This document shows, piece by piece, positions 39,080-47,790 of a DNA stretch of 64,000 bases. Under the pieces are notes generated by a model. It did no database searches and had not been told where the DNA came from. It worked only from the letters and a program-made list of their open reading frames with translations. The translations under genes were made by a program, and so were the position numbers. Position 1 is the first letter of the stretch. Each line of letters begins with the position of its first letter. This stretch comes from Marinobacter flavimaris (GTDB taxonomy: Bacteria > Pseudomonadota > Gammaproteobacteria > Pseudomonadales > Oleiphilaceae): NCBI RefSeq assembly GCF_002933295.1, contig NZ_PSSW01000003.1, positions 62,001-126,000 of the forward strand, read 5' to 3'.

Positions 39080-40804
39080 TCAACCATTTTGTGAATTGTC
39101 CATCTTCAGTCCCACCTTGGTTACCTGGTCAGCACTGGTGGCCCGGGCCACCAGCGTTACCGGGCCAAGGGTAACCACGTCACCGACAACCGGGTGCCCC
39201 TTGGTGCGCCTCGCAAAGCATTCAGCCAGGGACAGTTCCGGGGGCAGATCGTCAAATTCAATGCCATAAACCTGCTCGACGTCACCCAGAAGGGCATCGC
39301 CGTTGAGCACAAAATCTCCGAAAAATGCCCGTTCAGCCAGGTACTTGGGCGCGTGGCGGCCGCTCAGAGCCTTGCCGAGCTCCGGCAGCACGCTCGGGGT
39401 TGCGAACATCGCCACCATGTCGCCACTGGAAACTTCCAGATCGGCTTTCGGCTGCAGGCAAACCCGGTTCCGGAAGACGCCAGCGACCGCGGTGTTCTCG
39501 GGAAACCGCAGCTGGCTCAGCCGCCGCGGCGTCTCCCAGATTTCGCCCCGCAGCGGAAACAGCATCAATTCGTGGTCGCCGGCGGCCGGCGCATCCAGGG
39601 GCAGCCTTCGATAGGGATCCTCTCCGGCCGGAACTTCCAGGCGAAGTTTCCGGGCCAGGGGTGTCATGGTGGTGCCCTGAACCAGGAGCGAGACCAGCAC
39701 GATAAAGAAAGCCGCGTGGAAGACCAGTTGAGCTTCCGGCAAGTCGGCGATGATCGGGAACAGGGCCAGTACAATCGGCACCGCACCCCGGAGGCCGACC
39801 CAGCTGATGAAACCCAGCTCGCGGCGATTGAAGGCAAACGGCCAGAGGGTGAGCATGACCGTCAGCGGGCGGATAATGAAGATCAGCGAGAGGGCCAGGA
39901 TCAACCCGCCGCCGGCCAGAGGAATCAGATCGGAGGGCGTTACCAGCAGTCCGAGCATCAGGAACAGGCACAGTTGGGCCAGCCAAGCCAGACCATCGTG
40001 CACCTGCAGGATCATCGGCATCATCCGGACATGGCGGTTACCGATCACCACGCCGGTCAGATAAATGGCCAGAAACCCGCTGCCGCCGAGGGCGTTTGTG
40101 GCAGAAAACACCGAGATGCCAGCAGCGGCGACCAGAAGGGGATACAGCGAAGGCGTCAGGCGGATCCGGTTGGCCAGCTCAACCACGGCGAAGCCGCCAA
40201 TGATCCCGGCAACGGCGCCGACACCGAATTGCTGCACCAGCATGGTCAAGACCGCCCAGCCCGCGTGGTCGCCATCGTTACCGATGAGCGTGACCAGCAT
40301 CAGGGTCAGGAAAATCGCCATGGGGTCGTTACTGCCGGATTCGATCTCCAGGGTGGCACTGACCCGTTCGTTCAGGTGCAGGCCCCGCCCCTGAAGCAGT
40401 GAAAACACGGCTGCGGCATCGGTGGATGAGATGATGGCGCCAATCAGCAGGGCCGTCAGCCAGTGCAGGTCGAACACCCACCAGGCCACAACTGCGGCAC
40501 CAGCGGCGGTCATCGCGACCCCGAGTGTAGCGAGCACCAGGGCGGGTTTCAGCCCCACGCGGAAGGTTTCCGCACGGGTGCGCATGCCGCCGTCCAGCAG
40601 GATCACGCCCAGCGCCAGATTGGCAATCAGGAACGCGAGCTCGAAATCGTCGAACTGGATGCCACCCGGGCCGTCCTCGCCCATCATCATGCCGACCACC
40701 AGAAAGATCAGCAGCACCGGCATGCCCACCCGGCTGGAAAGCGGGCTGAGCACAATACTGATGACCAGCATCAGGGCGCCAATCAGAGTCAGGGTGGGAT
40801 CCAT
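39080..40804 (-). CDS. nhaP2: K+/H+ antiporter (CvrA/NhaP2 type)
   Basis: A 574-residue CPA1 antiporter with about 12 membrane segments (residues 1-385) followed by a TrkA-C domain and a CorC/HlyC-like C-terminal domain (about 470-570). The ion-site region reads GAIISSTDAAAVFSLL with ESGSNDPMAIFLT, and LRGAVPIVLALFP is conserved. This domain order is typical of NhaP2/CvrA, which expels K+ at alkaline pH or under osmotic change. It stands alone and is divergent from the tRNA gene. Confidence 0.9.
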   Translation of the reverse strand: MDPTLTLIGALMLVISIVLSPLSSRVGMPVLLIFLVVGMMMGEDGPGGIQFDDFELAFLIANLALGVILLDGGMRTRAETFRVGLKPALVLATLGVAMTAAGAAVVAWWVFDLHWLTALLIGAIISSTDAAAVFSLLQGRGLHLNERVSATLEIESGSNDPMAIFLTLMLVTLIGNDGDHAGWAVLTMLVQQFGVGAVAGIIGGFAVVELANRIRLTPSLYPLLVAAAGISVFSATNALGGSGFLAIYLTGVVIGNRHVRMMPMILQVHDGLAWLAQLCLFLMLGLLVTPSDLIPLAGGGLILALSLIFIIRPLTVMLTLWPFAFNRRELGFISWVGLRGAVPIVLALFPIIADLPEAQLVFHAAFFIVLVSLLVQGTTMTPLARKLRLEVPAGEDPYRRLPLDAPAAGDHELMLFPLRGEIWETPRRLSQLRFPENTAVAGVFRNRVCLQPKADLEVSSGDMVAMFATPSVLPELGKALSGRHAPKYLAERAFFGDFVLNGDALLGDVEQVYGIEFDDLPPELSLAECFARRTKGHPVVGDVVTLGPVTLVARATSADQVTKVGLKMDNSQNG

Positions 40805-40824
40805 TGTTGCTCCAGACAGAATGC

Positions 40825-40854
40825 TTGCCCATTGCCGGGCGGACCGCTTATATT
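40825..40854 (+). promoter_or_regulatory. Promoter of the tRNA-Gly gene
   Basis: TTGCCC (-35, 40825-40830) and TATATT (-10, 40849-40854) are 18 bp apart. A G+C-rich discriminator (GCTTTCGCGG) follows, as usual for stringently controlled stable RNA genes, 20 bp before the tRNA. Confidence 0.55.
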
Positions 40855-40874
40855 GCTTTCGCGGCCCTTTTTTT

Positions 40875-40948
40875 GCGGGTGTAGTTCAATGGTAGAACGG
40901 CAGCTTCCCAAGCTGCATACGAGGGTTCGATTCCCTTCACCCGCTCCA
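40875..40948 (+). tRNA. tRNA-Gly, anticodon CCC
   Basis: A complete 74-nt cloverleaf: acceptor GCGGGTG/CACCCGC, D-arm GTTC/GAAC, anticodon stem GCAGC/GCTGC with loop TTCCCAA, T-arm GAGGG/CCCTT with loop TTCGATT, and an encoded CCA at 40946-40948. Confidence 0.97.
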
Positions 40949-40972
40949 CTTCATTGCCGCTCGACTGTATCT

Positions 40973-42283
40973 CTAGTGTAGTTTGAGTCGGGGTTGCATG
41001 GCACGGCTGATTTTATCCATCAGCCAGATAATCCCGGTGCGGAACATGCCGTGCAGGGCTACCTGATGCATCCGATAGAGGGACAGGTAGAACATGCGGG
41101 CCACCTTGCCCTCGATGTACATGCTGCGGCCGGACAGGTTGCCCATCAGATTGCCGACGGTGGTGTAGCGGCTGAAATTGATCAGCGAGCCGTGGTCGTT
41201 GTAGACGAAGGGCACCGCCTCGCCATTGTCCAGGCGGTTGCAGAGGGTCTTGAACAGGGTGTCTGCCTGCTGGTGCGCAGCCTGGGCCCGGGGGGGAACC
41301 GGCAGGTCGGAATCCGGTTGCGGACAGGCAGCGCAGTCGCCGAAGGCGAAGATATTGGCATCCTGGGTGGTTTGCAGGGTCTGTTCCACCACCAGTTGAT
41401 TGCTCCGGTTCACCTCCAGACCTTCCAGCTCGGCCAGGAAGGCCGGGGCCTTGATGCCCGCTGCCCAGATGGTCATTTCCGAGGGTAATTCGGTGCCGTC
41501 TTTCATCACGACCGTACTGGGCCGTACCTCACTCACCGGCTGGCCGGTCAGTACTTTCACCCGCTGGTGTTCCAGCTCCCTGGTGGCCGCCGCAGACAGC
41601 CGGCCAGGCAGGGCGGGAAGAATGCGGTCAGCGGCCTCGATCACGGAAATGGAAACGTCCGAGGGCTGAAGGTGGTTCATGCCGTACACCGGCAGCTCGC
41701 GGGACGCCAGTCGCAATTCTGCTGCCAGTTCCACACCGGTGGCACCCGCGCCGATGATGCTGATATTCAGGGTATGCTCAGCCCCCTGCAACGCCTCGTG
41801 ATTCTTGCGCAGAAAGGCGTTGAGCATCAGGTTGTGGAAGCGCCGGGCCTGTTTGAGGCTGTCCAGGAACAGGCAGTTGTCCTGGGCGCCGGGCGTGCCA
41901 AAGTCGTTGGCGGTGCTGCCCACGGCAATCACCAGTGTGTCGTAGGGGATATGGCGTTCGGGAACGACCTCTGTACCGTCGACATCGTGGAACGGGGCTA
42001 TGACCACTTTCTTGCTATCGCGGTCCAGTCCGCTCATGCGGCCGAGCTGGAATTCGTAATGGTGTTTGCGGGCATGGGCGCGGTAGTTGATCTCGTTCGC
42101 GCTGGCATCCAGGGAACCGGAGGCAACTTCGTGCAGCAGGGGTTTCCAGACGTGGGTCAGACCGGAATCCACCAGCGTGATTCTGGCTTTTCCCTTTCTA
42201 CCCAGTTTGTTCCCGAGGCTGGTAACAAGTTCGAGACCGCCGGCGCCACCGCCGACCACAACAATGTGATGAAGGTTATCCAT
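40973..42283 (-). CDS. ndh: Type II NADH dehydrogenase (NDH-2)
   Basis: A 436-residue FAD-dependent NADH:quinone oxidoreductase, peripheral on the inner membrane and not proton-pumping. The FAD motif GGGAGGLE is near residue 11, the NAD motif GAGATGVELAAEL near 175, and FAFGDCAACP near 310. The C-terminal amphipathic region (about 385-436) carries the membrane contact. The start MDNLHH at 42283 is chosen since the frame upstream to 42349 crosses a leader hairpin (42309-42315 with 42335-42341). Confidence 0.92.
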   Translation of the reverse strand: MDNLHHIVVVGGGAGGLELVTSLGNKLGRKGKARITLVDSGLTHVWKPLLHEVASGSLDASANEINYRAHARKHHYEFQLGRMSGLDRDSKKVVIAPFHDVDGTEVVPERHIPYDTLVIAVGSTANDFGTPGAQDNCLFLDSLKQARRFHNLMLNAFLRKNHEALQGAEHTLNISIIGAGATGVELAAELRLASRELPVYGMNHLQPSDVSISVIEAADRILPALPGRLSAAATRELEHQRVKVLTGQPVSEVRPSTVVMKDGTELPSEMTIWAAGIKAPAFLAELEGLEVNRSNQLVVEQTLQTTQDANIFAFGDCAACPQPDSDLPVPPRAQAAHQQADTLFKTLCNRLDNGEAVPFVYNDHGSLINFSRYTTVGNLMGNLSGRSMYIEGKVARMFYLSLYRMHQVALHGMFRTGIIWLMDKISRAMQPRLKLH

Positions 42284-42529
42284 ACCAATCAGACCTGTAA
42301 GTGAAGAGAGCCAAGGACTCTTCAGGCGAGAATGCTTGGCTGTCCTCACTCGGAACCAGACGAGAAGCCGGAATTCGATCGGGAAACAGGGCGGGGCCTG
42401 AGCCGGGCAATAATGTTAACGCGCCCGGACCTGTGGGTACAATTCTACGGAAGTGCTGTTTCCTTCCGGCCTGGCGCTCGCGAACCTGTGGATGGCGCGC
42501 TCGCCGCAGCTGCAGAAGGAACAGCGGGT

Positions 42530-43135
42530 CTAATGCTGGGTGCGATACCCGTCCAGGATGGCGGCCATATCGTCACCAAGGTCTTTCATGGCTTGCGGAT
42601 CCAGATTGCGTTCACCCATGGACCTCAGGCCCATGATCTGCGCCTGCAGGAGCCGGGCAAGTCGACGGCTGTCTACGGATTGCGCCAGCTCCCCTTTCAC
42701 CCGAGCCTGCTCTACCAGGTCTGCAAGAGATCCCTCGATCGCAGCAAGAATGCTGTTGGCCTGGTCCGCCAGGGCCGAATGCGTATTGCTGGATTCCAGC
42801 AGTGTTTTCACGATCATGCAGGCTCGTGAAGGTGCCGCGCTTCCGTCGCCGCAACCGCAGGCGATGCCGCGCAGATAGTCCTGAAGGCCGTCAACAATGG
42901 AATCAAAACCCTTGAGGTGAATGGCCAACTCCCGGCCGCCCTGTTCCGCATAGGCAGCCAGTGCTTCTGAAAACAGACCGTCCTTGCTGCCAAACGTGGC
43001 GTAGATGCTGCCCGGCCGCATATCGAGGGCCTGCTCGATCTGCTTCATGGAGCTGCCGTGATAGCCCTTCTCCCAGAACAGGCCAACGGCCTTTTCCAGA
43101 GCGGTTTTTCGGTCATAGCGTGCGTGTCTGGCCAT
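42530..43135 (-). CDS. TetR/AcrR-family repressor
   Basis: A 201-residue regulator whose N-terminal helix-turn-helix (residues 10-55; SMKQIEQALDMRPGSIYATFGSKDGLF) is typical of TetR proteins. The C-terminal half is a ligand domain of unknown specificity. It includes a cysteine-containing stretch, ACGCGDGS followed by RACMI, that might react with electrophiles. It is divergent from an AhpD-like gene, and three copies of a TetR-style dyad fill the space between them, so repression of both genes is likely. Confidence 0.9.
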   Translation of the reverse strand: MARHARYDRKTALEKAVGLFWEKGYHGSSMKQIEQALDMRPGSIYATFGSKDGLFSEALAAYAEQGGRELAIHLKGFDSIVDGLQDYLRGIACGCGDGSAAPSRACMIVKTLLESSNTHSALADQANSILAAIEGSLADLVEQARVKGELAQSVDSRRLARLLQAQIMGLRSMGERNLDPQAMKDLGDDMAAILDGYRTQH

Positions 43136-43160
43136 AACAACAATTCACCATCGTAGTGAT

Positions 43161-43239
43161 TTGAATGACCGCTCAATTATATCTTGAATGACCGCTCAAT
43201 AACAGTTAGCCTGAAGTAGTAATTGAGCAATCATTCAAT
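43161..43239. promoter_or_regulatory. Three operator copies between the TetR and AhpD-like genes
   Basis: TTGAATGACCGCTCAAT occurs twice (43161-43177 and 43184-43200), 23 bp apart. A third copy in inverted orientation, ATTGAGCAATCATTCAAT, lies at 43222-43239, just before the ribosome site of the AhpD-like gene. The common core is TTGAnTGAnnGCTCAA, a dyad of the size bound by TetR dimers. Confidence 0.75.
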
Positions 43240-43252
43240 AAAGGAGTTGGCA

Positions 43253-43807
43253 ATGACAGATTTCCCCCTTCACGACAAAGACACGGCGCCGGAGAAATCC
43301 AGACCATTGCTGGACAACTCGCTCAAGGCGTTCGGCCTGATTCCTGGCTTGCATGCGGTCATGGCGGAGGCGCCGGGCATCCTTGAGGGTTACCAGCAAC
43401 TGCATCAACTCGTGCTGGACAGCAGCTTTGATAATGATGAAAAGGCCGTCGTCTGGCAGACCATCAACGTGGAAAACGCCTGTCATTACTGCGTCCCGGC
43501 CCATACCGGAATTGCCAAAATGATGGACGTGTCTGACGACATTACCAATGCACTGCGGAACGAAACGCCGCTGCCGAGCGACAAGCTCGAGGCGCTCAGA
43601 ACCTTCACTCTCGCGGTCATGCGAAAACACGGCAATGTCAGCAAAGAGGATCTGGACGCGTTTTATGAAGCGGGCTACCAGCACCGCCAGGTACTGGAAG
43701 TGATTCTGGTGTTGTCCCAGAAAGTCATGAGTAACTACGTCAACCACATTGCGGAGACGCCCGTTGATGAGCCGTTCAAGAAGTTTGAATGGCAGAAGAA
43801 GCAGTAA
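43253..43807 (+). CDS. Carboxymuconolactone decarboxylase/AhpD-like protein
   Basis: A 184-residue protein of the AhpD-like superfamily. The redox-active pair lies in ENACHYCVPAHTGIA (CxxC with the downstream histidine) near residue 82, so a peroxidase or disulfide-reductase role is more likely than decarboxylation. The start at 43253 follows AAGGAG; the frame is open upstream to 43223 but runs through an operator. Control by the divergent TetR repressor is inferred from the three operators. Confidence 0.85.
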   Translation: MTDFPLHDKDTAPEKSRPLLDNSLKAFGLIPGLHAVMAEAPGILEGYQQLHQLVLDSSFDNDEKAVVWQTINVENACHYCVPAHTGIAKMMDVSDDITNALRNETPLPSDKLEALRTFTLAVMRKHGNVSKEDLDAFYEAGYQHRQVLEVILVLSQKVMSNYVNHIAETPVDEPFKKFEWQKKQ

Positions 43808-43833
43808 TCCGGGCTTCGCGGCAACGGGACGGG

Positions 43834-45942
43834 TCAGCCCGCGTCCGTTGCCAGTATGTTCGCCTGTCTTGATCGCTTTTTGGTCTCGAGCCGCTTGTCG
43901 ACGCACCGGGTGTCGTCTTCGAGAATAACGACGCATTCCAGGCACTGAATGCATTCGTCGTAATCGATCCGGCCATCCTTGCGAATGGCATTGATACCGC
44001 ACTCATTCTTGCAGTGCTGGCAGGGGTTGCCGCATAACTCGACCCGGTCCAGCCAGCTGAACAGTCGGAGCCGGCCAAGCACTGCGAGGCCGGCGCCAAG
44101 TGGGCACAGGTAGCGGCAGTAGAATTTGTGGATGAACATGCCGATAACCAGCAGGCCAACGGCGTAGAGCACAAACGGCCAGGAGCGAACGAAAAACAGG
44201 GTGATACTGGTTTTAAAAGGCTCCACTTCCGCCAGCTTCTCGGCAATGGTCAGGGAATAAAAGGCCGTGCCCACCAGAGTGAGCAGAATCGGGTATTTGA
44301 GCAGAATCATTCGCCGGTGCCAGTGCTCGGGCACCTTGATCTGGCGGAATTTCAGTTTTTCGCCAAGCCAGGCGGCCATTTCCTGCAGGGCGCCAAACGG
44401 GCAGAGCCAGCCACAGAAAAGGCCACGGCCCCAGATGAACAGGGTTATGAATGTGTACACCCAGAGAATAAAGATGATCGGATCCAGCAGGAACACATTG
44501 AGAGAGAAACCGTCCCAGATCGCCAGGAACAGGGTGTAGATGTTAACCACCGAAAGCTGGCCCTGGGCGTAGAAGCCGATAAAGAACAGGGTGAAGAACA
44601 GAAATCCCCAGCGGAACCGGTGTACCAGCTTCGGGTTGCGGCTCAGGGTTTTCTGGCGGGCGAAGAACACGGTCAGAACGGTCAGGCCGATTACCAGCAG
44701 TGAAATCTGCCACCAACGTTCTTTCCAAAGGCCGATCCAGACCGGTTCACGGGTGTCCTCCGGGTTGGGAGCAACCTCGACGGTTTCGAACAGTTCTTCG
44801 TTGAAGCGAACCGGGATATTCAGGGACGTGCGGTCCACCATCAGGTGATTGCGGGCCAGTTCGACATTGAGCTTCAGATTGGCTTCCGCCCCGGGGTTGA
44901 AGCCGGCGTTACCGCCCACGCGGAACAGGTTTCCGGCATCGAATGACGGAATGCCGGCCGCCCGGAAATCGAGATTCTGGTCCAGCAGGTTGAGGTCGCG
45001 CATTTCCACGGCAAGGTTGTTCTGGGTGAGCCCAACACGGTCCGGAGAGCTGCCGGGCACGAACTCTCGGGAAACGTGGGGAAAGGCGCCCCGGGACATG
45101 ACGGCCAGAACCTGTGCGCCGTCATCCAGCCGTTGCATGAGGCGCTGATAGCCATCGTCTCCAAGCAGGTTTCGTCCCACCATGGGCGAATTGATGTAGG
45201 CGAAGAAAAGCTCGGTAAAAGGTTCGCCGTCTGCGGGTTCGATGTCCATGGGGTAGTCTGAAAGAGGCCGGCCCAGCTCGGCCTCGATGGATTCGGCAGC
45301 AATCTGCCAGTGTCCGATGTAACCGCGATCCACCAGTTGCTGCCAGGACATGGGCTGGTAGAAATCCGGTTTCGCCCGTGTGGGTGCGCTCTGGGCAAAG
45401 CCCTCGAGTTTCTTGCGGGCCACCTTGAGGGCTGAAGAGAGCACGGTGTCGTTGATGATCAGGACCGAAACCGTGGCCTTGCTGACACCGTCAAAGTGCA
45501 CCACGTTGCCGTCGCTGGTTCGTCCGGAACGGCTGGAGTTGGAGGTGCTGACAATAATCTGCTCTTGTAACGAATGCCCTTCGTATTGGTCTACAAAGTC
45601 GAACAGGGGGCTTTCGCCCAGGCCATGGAGAAAAACCGGCTCGTGGTGATTCAGCACCTTGATGCCGGTGAAACGCCCTTTGCTGTCGAGGCCGATCAGC
45701 ATGCTGATCGGTTTGCCGGCAAAGCCCTGTAGGCGGCTATGGTCTGCGGTTTCGTAGGCATAGCCAAGCAGTTCCTGGAGTTGATACACCGGGTACACGG
45801 GAAAATCGGGCAGCTTGTCTTCAATGACCGTTGCCGAGGGAAACAGCTCCTGAATCAGCGCCCGCTTGCTGTCTGACAGCTCGGCGTGAACCGGGGGCAC
45901 TAAAAACAGACAGGCAAGAAGGAGCACGATGCGCCCTGCCAT
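43834..45942 (-). CDS. NosR/NirI-family membrane FMN and iron-sulfur protein
   Basis: A 702-residue protein: signal peptide (MAGRIVLLLACLFLVPPVHA), a periplasmic FMN-binding domain (about 80-180; DGVSKATVSV with a possible flavinylated threonine) and several membrane segments. Two C-x3-C-P sites follow (CGWLCPFGAL and CRYLCPLGAG), then a C-terminal polyferredoxin region with two clusters (CQHCKNEC and CIQCLEC). NosR feeds electrons to nitrous oxide reductase, but no nosZ, nosD or nir gene is in this window. AGGAGT precedes the ATG. Its role here may be another periplasmic reductase or regulation. Confidence 0.88.
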   Translation of the reverse strand: MAGRIVLLLACLFLVPPVHAELSDSKRALIQELFPSATVIEDKLPDFPVYPVYQLQELLGYAYETADHSRLQGFAGKPISMLIGLDSKGRFTGIKVLNHHEPVFLHGLGESPLFDFVDQYEGHSLQEQIIVSTSNSSRSGRTSDGNVVHFDGVSKATVSVLIINDTVLSSALKVARKKLEGFAQSAPTRAKPDFYQPMSWQQLVDRGYIGHWQIAAESIEAELGRPLSDYPMDIEPADGEPFTELFFAYINSPMVGRNLLGDDGYQRLMQRLDDGAQVLAVMSRGAFPHVSREFVPGSSPDRVGLTQNNLAVEMRDLNLLDQNLDFRAAGIPSFDAGNLFRVGGNAGFNPGAEANLKLNVELARNHLMVDRTSLNIPVRFNEELFETVEVAPNPEDTREPVWIGLWKERWWQISLLVIGLTVLTVFFARQKTLSRNPKLVHRFRWGFLFFTLFFIGFYAQGQLSVVNIYTLFLAIWDGFSLNVFLLDPIIFILWVYTFITLFIWGRGLFCGWLCPFGALQEMAAWLGEKLKFRQIKVPEHWHRRMILLKYPILLTLVGTAFYSLTIAEKLAEVEPFKTSITLFFVRSWPFVLYAVGLLVIGMFIHKFYCRYLCPLGAGLAVLGRLRLFSWLDRVELCGNPCQHCKNECGINAIRKDGRIDYDECIQCLECVVILEDDTRCVDKRLETKKRSRQANILATDAG

Positions 45943-46051
45943 GGGGTACTCCTGTGGTTCTTTTTGTTTGAACTTCCATGCTAGAGTTTTCGGCCCCGGG
46001 CTCAATGCGACCTCGGAGCCAGCTGAATGCTACTTTGTGAGGAGAAATGCC

Positions 46052-46924
46052 ATGACCGACGCTACCTACACGCCACCCAAAGTCTGGAAATGGGACTCTG
46101 AGAGCGGAGGTCGGTTTGCCAGTATCAATCGCCCGATCGCCGGTCCGACCCACGACAAGGCGCTACCGGTTGGCAAGCATCCGTTGCAGCTTTATTCGCT
46201 GGCGACGCCCAACGGCGTGAAAGTAACGGTGATGCTGGAGGAGCTGCTGGAGCTGGGTATCAAGGACGCCGAGTACGATGCGTGGCTCGTCAGGATTACC
46301 GAGGGCGATCAGTTTGGCAGCGGGTTTGTGGAAGTGAACCCCAACTCCAAGATCCCGGCCATGGTGGACCACAGTGTCACCCCGTCCATCCGCCTGTTCG
46401 AATCCGGGTCCATCCTGCTTTACCTGGCGGAAAAATTCGGGGCGTTCCTGCCCAGTGACATCGCCGGACGCGCGGAGACCATGAACTGGCTGTTCTGGCA
46501 GATGGGCAGTGCGCCCATGCTCGGTGGCGGCTTCGGTCATTTCTACGCCTACGCGCCGGAATACTACGAGTACCCGATCAACCGCTACACCATGGAAGTC
46601 AAGCGTCAGCTGGATGTGCTCGACCGGCAGCTGGCCAATAACCGCTACATCGCGGGCGATGAATACACCATCGCCGATATGGCGATCTGGCCCTGGTACG
46701 GCGCCCTGGTGAAAAACAAGGTGTATGACGCGGCCGAGTTCCTGGAAGCCCACACCTATACCAACGTCATTCGCTGGGCGGATGAGATCGCCCAGCGCCC
46801 GGCGGTCAGGCGTGGCCGCATGGTCAACCGGGCCTGGGGTGAGCCGAGCAGCCAGCTGCACGAGCGTCACGACGCCAGTGATTTCGAGACCCAAACCCAG
46901 GACAAGATTGGTGACGGTGAATGA
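46052..46924 (+). CDS. yghU: Glutathione S-transferase-like disulfide-bond oxidoreductase YghU
   Basis: A 290-residue protein of the nu-class glutathione transferase family. The N-terminal extension ATYTPPKVWKWDSESGGRFA, then the thioredoxin-fold domain (LYSLATPNGVKVTVMLEELLE, residues about 50-70) and the helical C-terminal domain match E. coli YghU, which reduces disulfides with glutathione. The start at 46052 follows GAGGAG. It overlaps the next gene by 4 bases (ATGA). Confidence 0.93.
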   Translation: MTDATYTPPKVWKWDSESGGRFASINRPIAGPTHDKALPVGKHPLQLYSLATPNGVKVTVMLEELLELGIKDAEYDAWLVRITEGDQFGSGFVEVNPNSKIPAMVDHSVTPSIRLFESGSILLYLAEKFGAFLPSDIAGRAETMNWLFWQMGSAPMLGGGFGHFYAYAPEYYEYPINRYTMEVKRQLDVLDRQLANNRYIAGDEYTIADMAIWPWYGALVKNKVYDAAEFLEAHTYTNVIRWADEIAQRPAVRRGRMVNRAWGEPSSQLHERHDASDFETQTQDKIGDGE

Positions 46925-47481
46925 AGGTCGCGGTTTATTGCGGCTCCCGGTCCGGAAATGATCCGCTTTACGCGGACAAGGCCCGGGAGTTAGGTGATTA
47001 CTTCGGTCGAAATGGCATTGAGCTGGTGTTCGGTGGCGGGCACGTCGGCCTGATGGGTGTTGTGGCGGATGCGGTCCTGGCCGCGGGCGGCCGGGTCCAC
47101 GGGGTCATCCCCGAGCATCTGCGGGACCGGGAGCTGGCCCACTCCGGCCTGACCGAGCTGCATGTGGTCAAAAACATGCACGAGCGCAAGGCCCTGATGG
47201 CGGATCTGGCTGACGGTTTCGTTGCGCTGCCAGGCGGGATTGGCACACTGGAAGAACTGTTTGAGGCCTGGACGTGGGGCCAGTTGGGGTTGCACCAGAA
47301 GCCGTGTGCCATCTACAACGTCAACGGGTTTTTTGACCCTTTGCTGGCAATGGCGGAGAACATGGAACGTGCCGGTTTTTTGCAGCAGCAATACATGGAC
47401 ATGCTGATCCGGACTGACCAACCTGATCGCCTGCACAGGGCCTTCCGGGACTATCAGAGCCCCGGAGAAAAATGGACCTGA
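46921..47481 (+). CDS. LOG-family protein (nucleotide 5'-monophosphate phosphoribohydrolase)
   Basis: A 186-residue Rossmann-fold protein of the LOG (lonely guy, TIGR00730) family. The signature PGGIGTLEE is near residue 105 and GGGHVGLMG near 38, with arginine in MHERK. Such enzymes split nucleotide monophosphates, including cytokinin ribotides, into base and ribose phosphate; in bacteria they mostly serve nucleotide turnover. Its start overlaps the yghU stop, so the two are co-translated. Confidence 0.9.
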   Translation: MKVAVYCGSRSGNDPLYADKARELGDYFGRNGIELVFGGGHVGLMGVVADAVLAAGGRVHGVIPEHLRDRELAHSGLTELHVVKNMHERKALMADLADGFVALPGGIGTLEELFEAWTWGQLGLHQKPCAIYNVNGFFDPLLAMAENMERAGFLQQQYMDMLIRTDQPDRLHRAFRDYQSPGEKWT

Positions 47482-47491
47482 TCGTGTCCAG

Positions 47492-47512
47492 GGGCCCGGC
47501 TCAGTCGGGCCC
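47492..47512. terminator. Hairpin between convergent genes
   Basis: GGGCCCG (47492-47498) pairs with CGGGCCC (47506-47512) around a 7-nt loop, but no T-run follows. It lies between the LOG gene and a convergent small gene. Confidence 0.4.
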
Positions 47513-47514
47513 TG

Positions 47515-47688
47515 TTACTGCTCGTTCTTGGCTTTCTGAATGGTTTCCAGCTTCTCGTGCAGCAGGGCCTCAAGCTTTATCAGCTTTTCGCGGTTTTCCT
47601 CATTCGGCCGGTTGGTATACAGATCGACGTAGGTCTTGGTGACCTCGCTCAGTACCGGATGCAGCTTTTTATAGTCTTCCTCGCTCAT
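47515..47688 (-). CDS. Hypothetical small helical protein
   Basis: A 57-residue, charged, probably two-helix protein (MSEEDYKKLHPVLSEVTK at the start). I recognise no family. AAAGGAG lies 8 nt before the ATG at 47688, a strong ribosome site that supports real translation; an in-frame GTG at 47697 sits within that site. It converges with the LOG gene. Confidence 0.7.
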   Translation of the reverse strand: MSEEDYKKLHPVLSEVTKTYVDLYTNRPNEENREKLIKLEALLHEKLETIQKAKNEQ

Positions 47689-47790
47689 GGTCAGCACTCC
47701 TTTCGAACATAGTGGATTCCATACCAGTAACTATGGATCATCCCCAATAATCATCAAGGACGCAGATCAAGTCCGGGACGATTTTCCAGC

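Noticed and set aside
43834..45942. Denitrification gene cluster
   Set aside because: Only the NosR-like gene is present; no nos, nir or nor genes are in the window.
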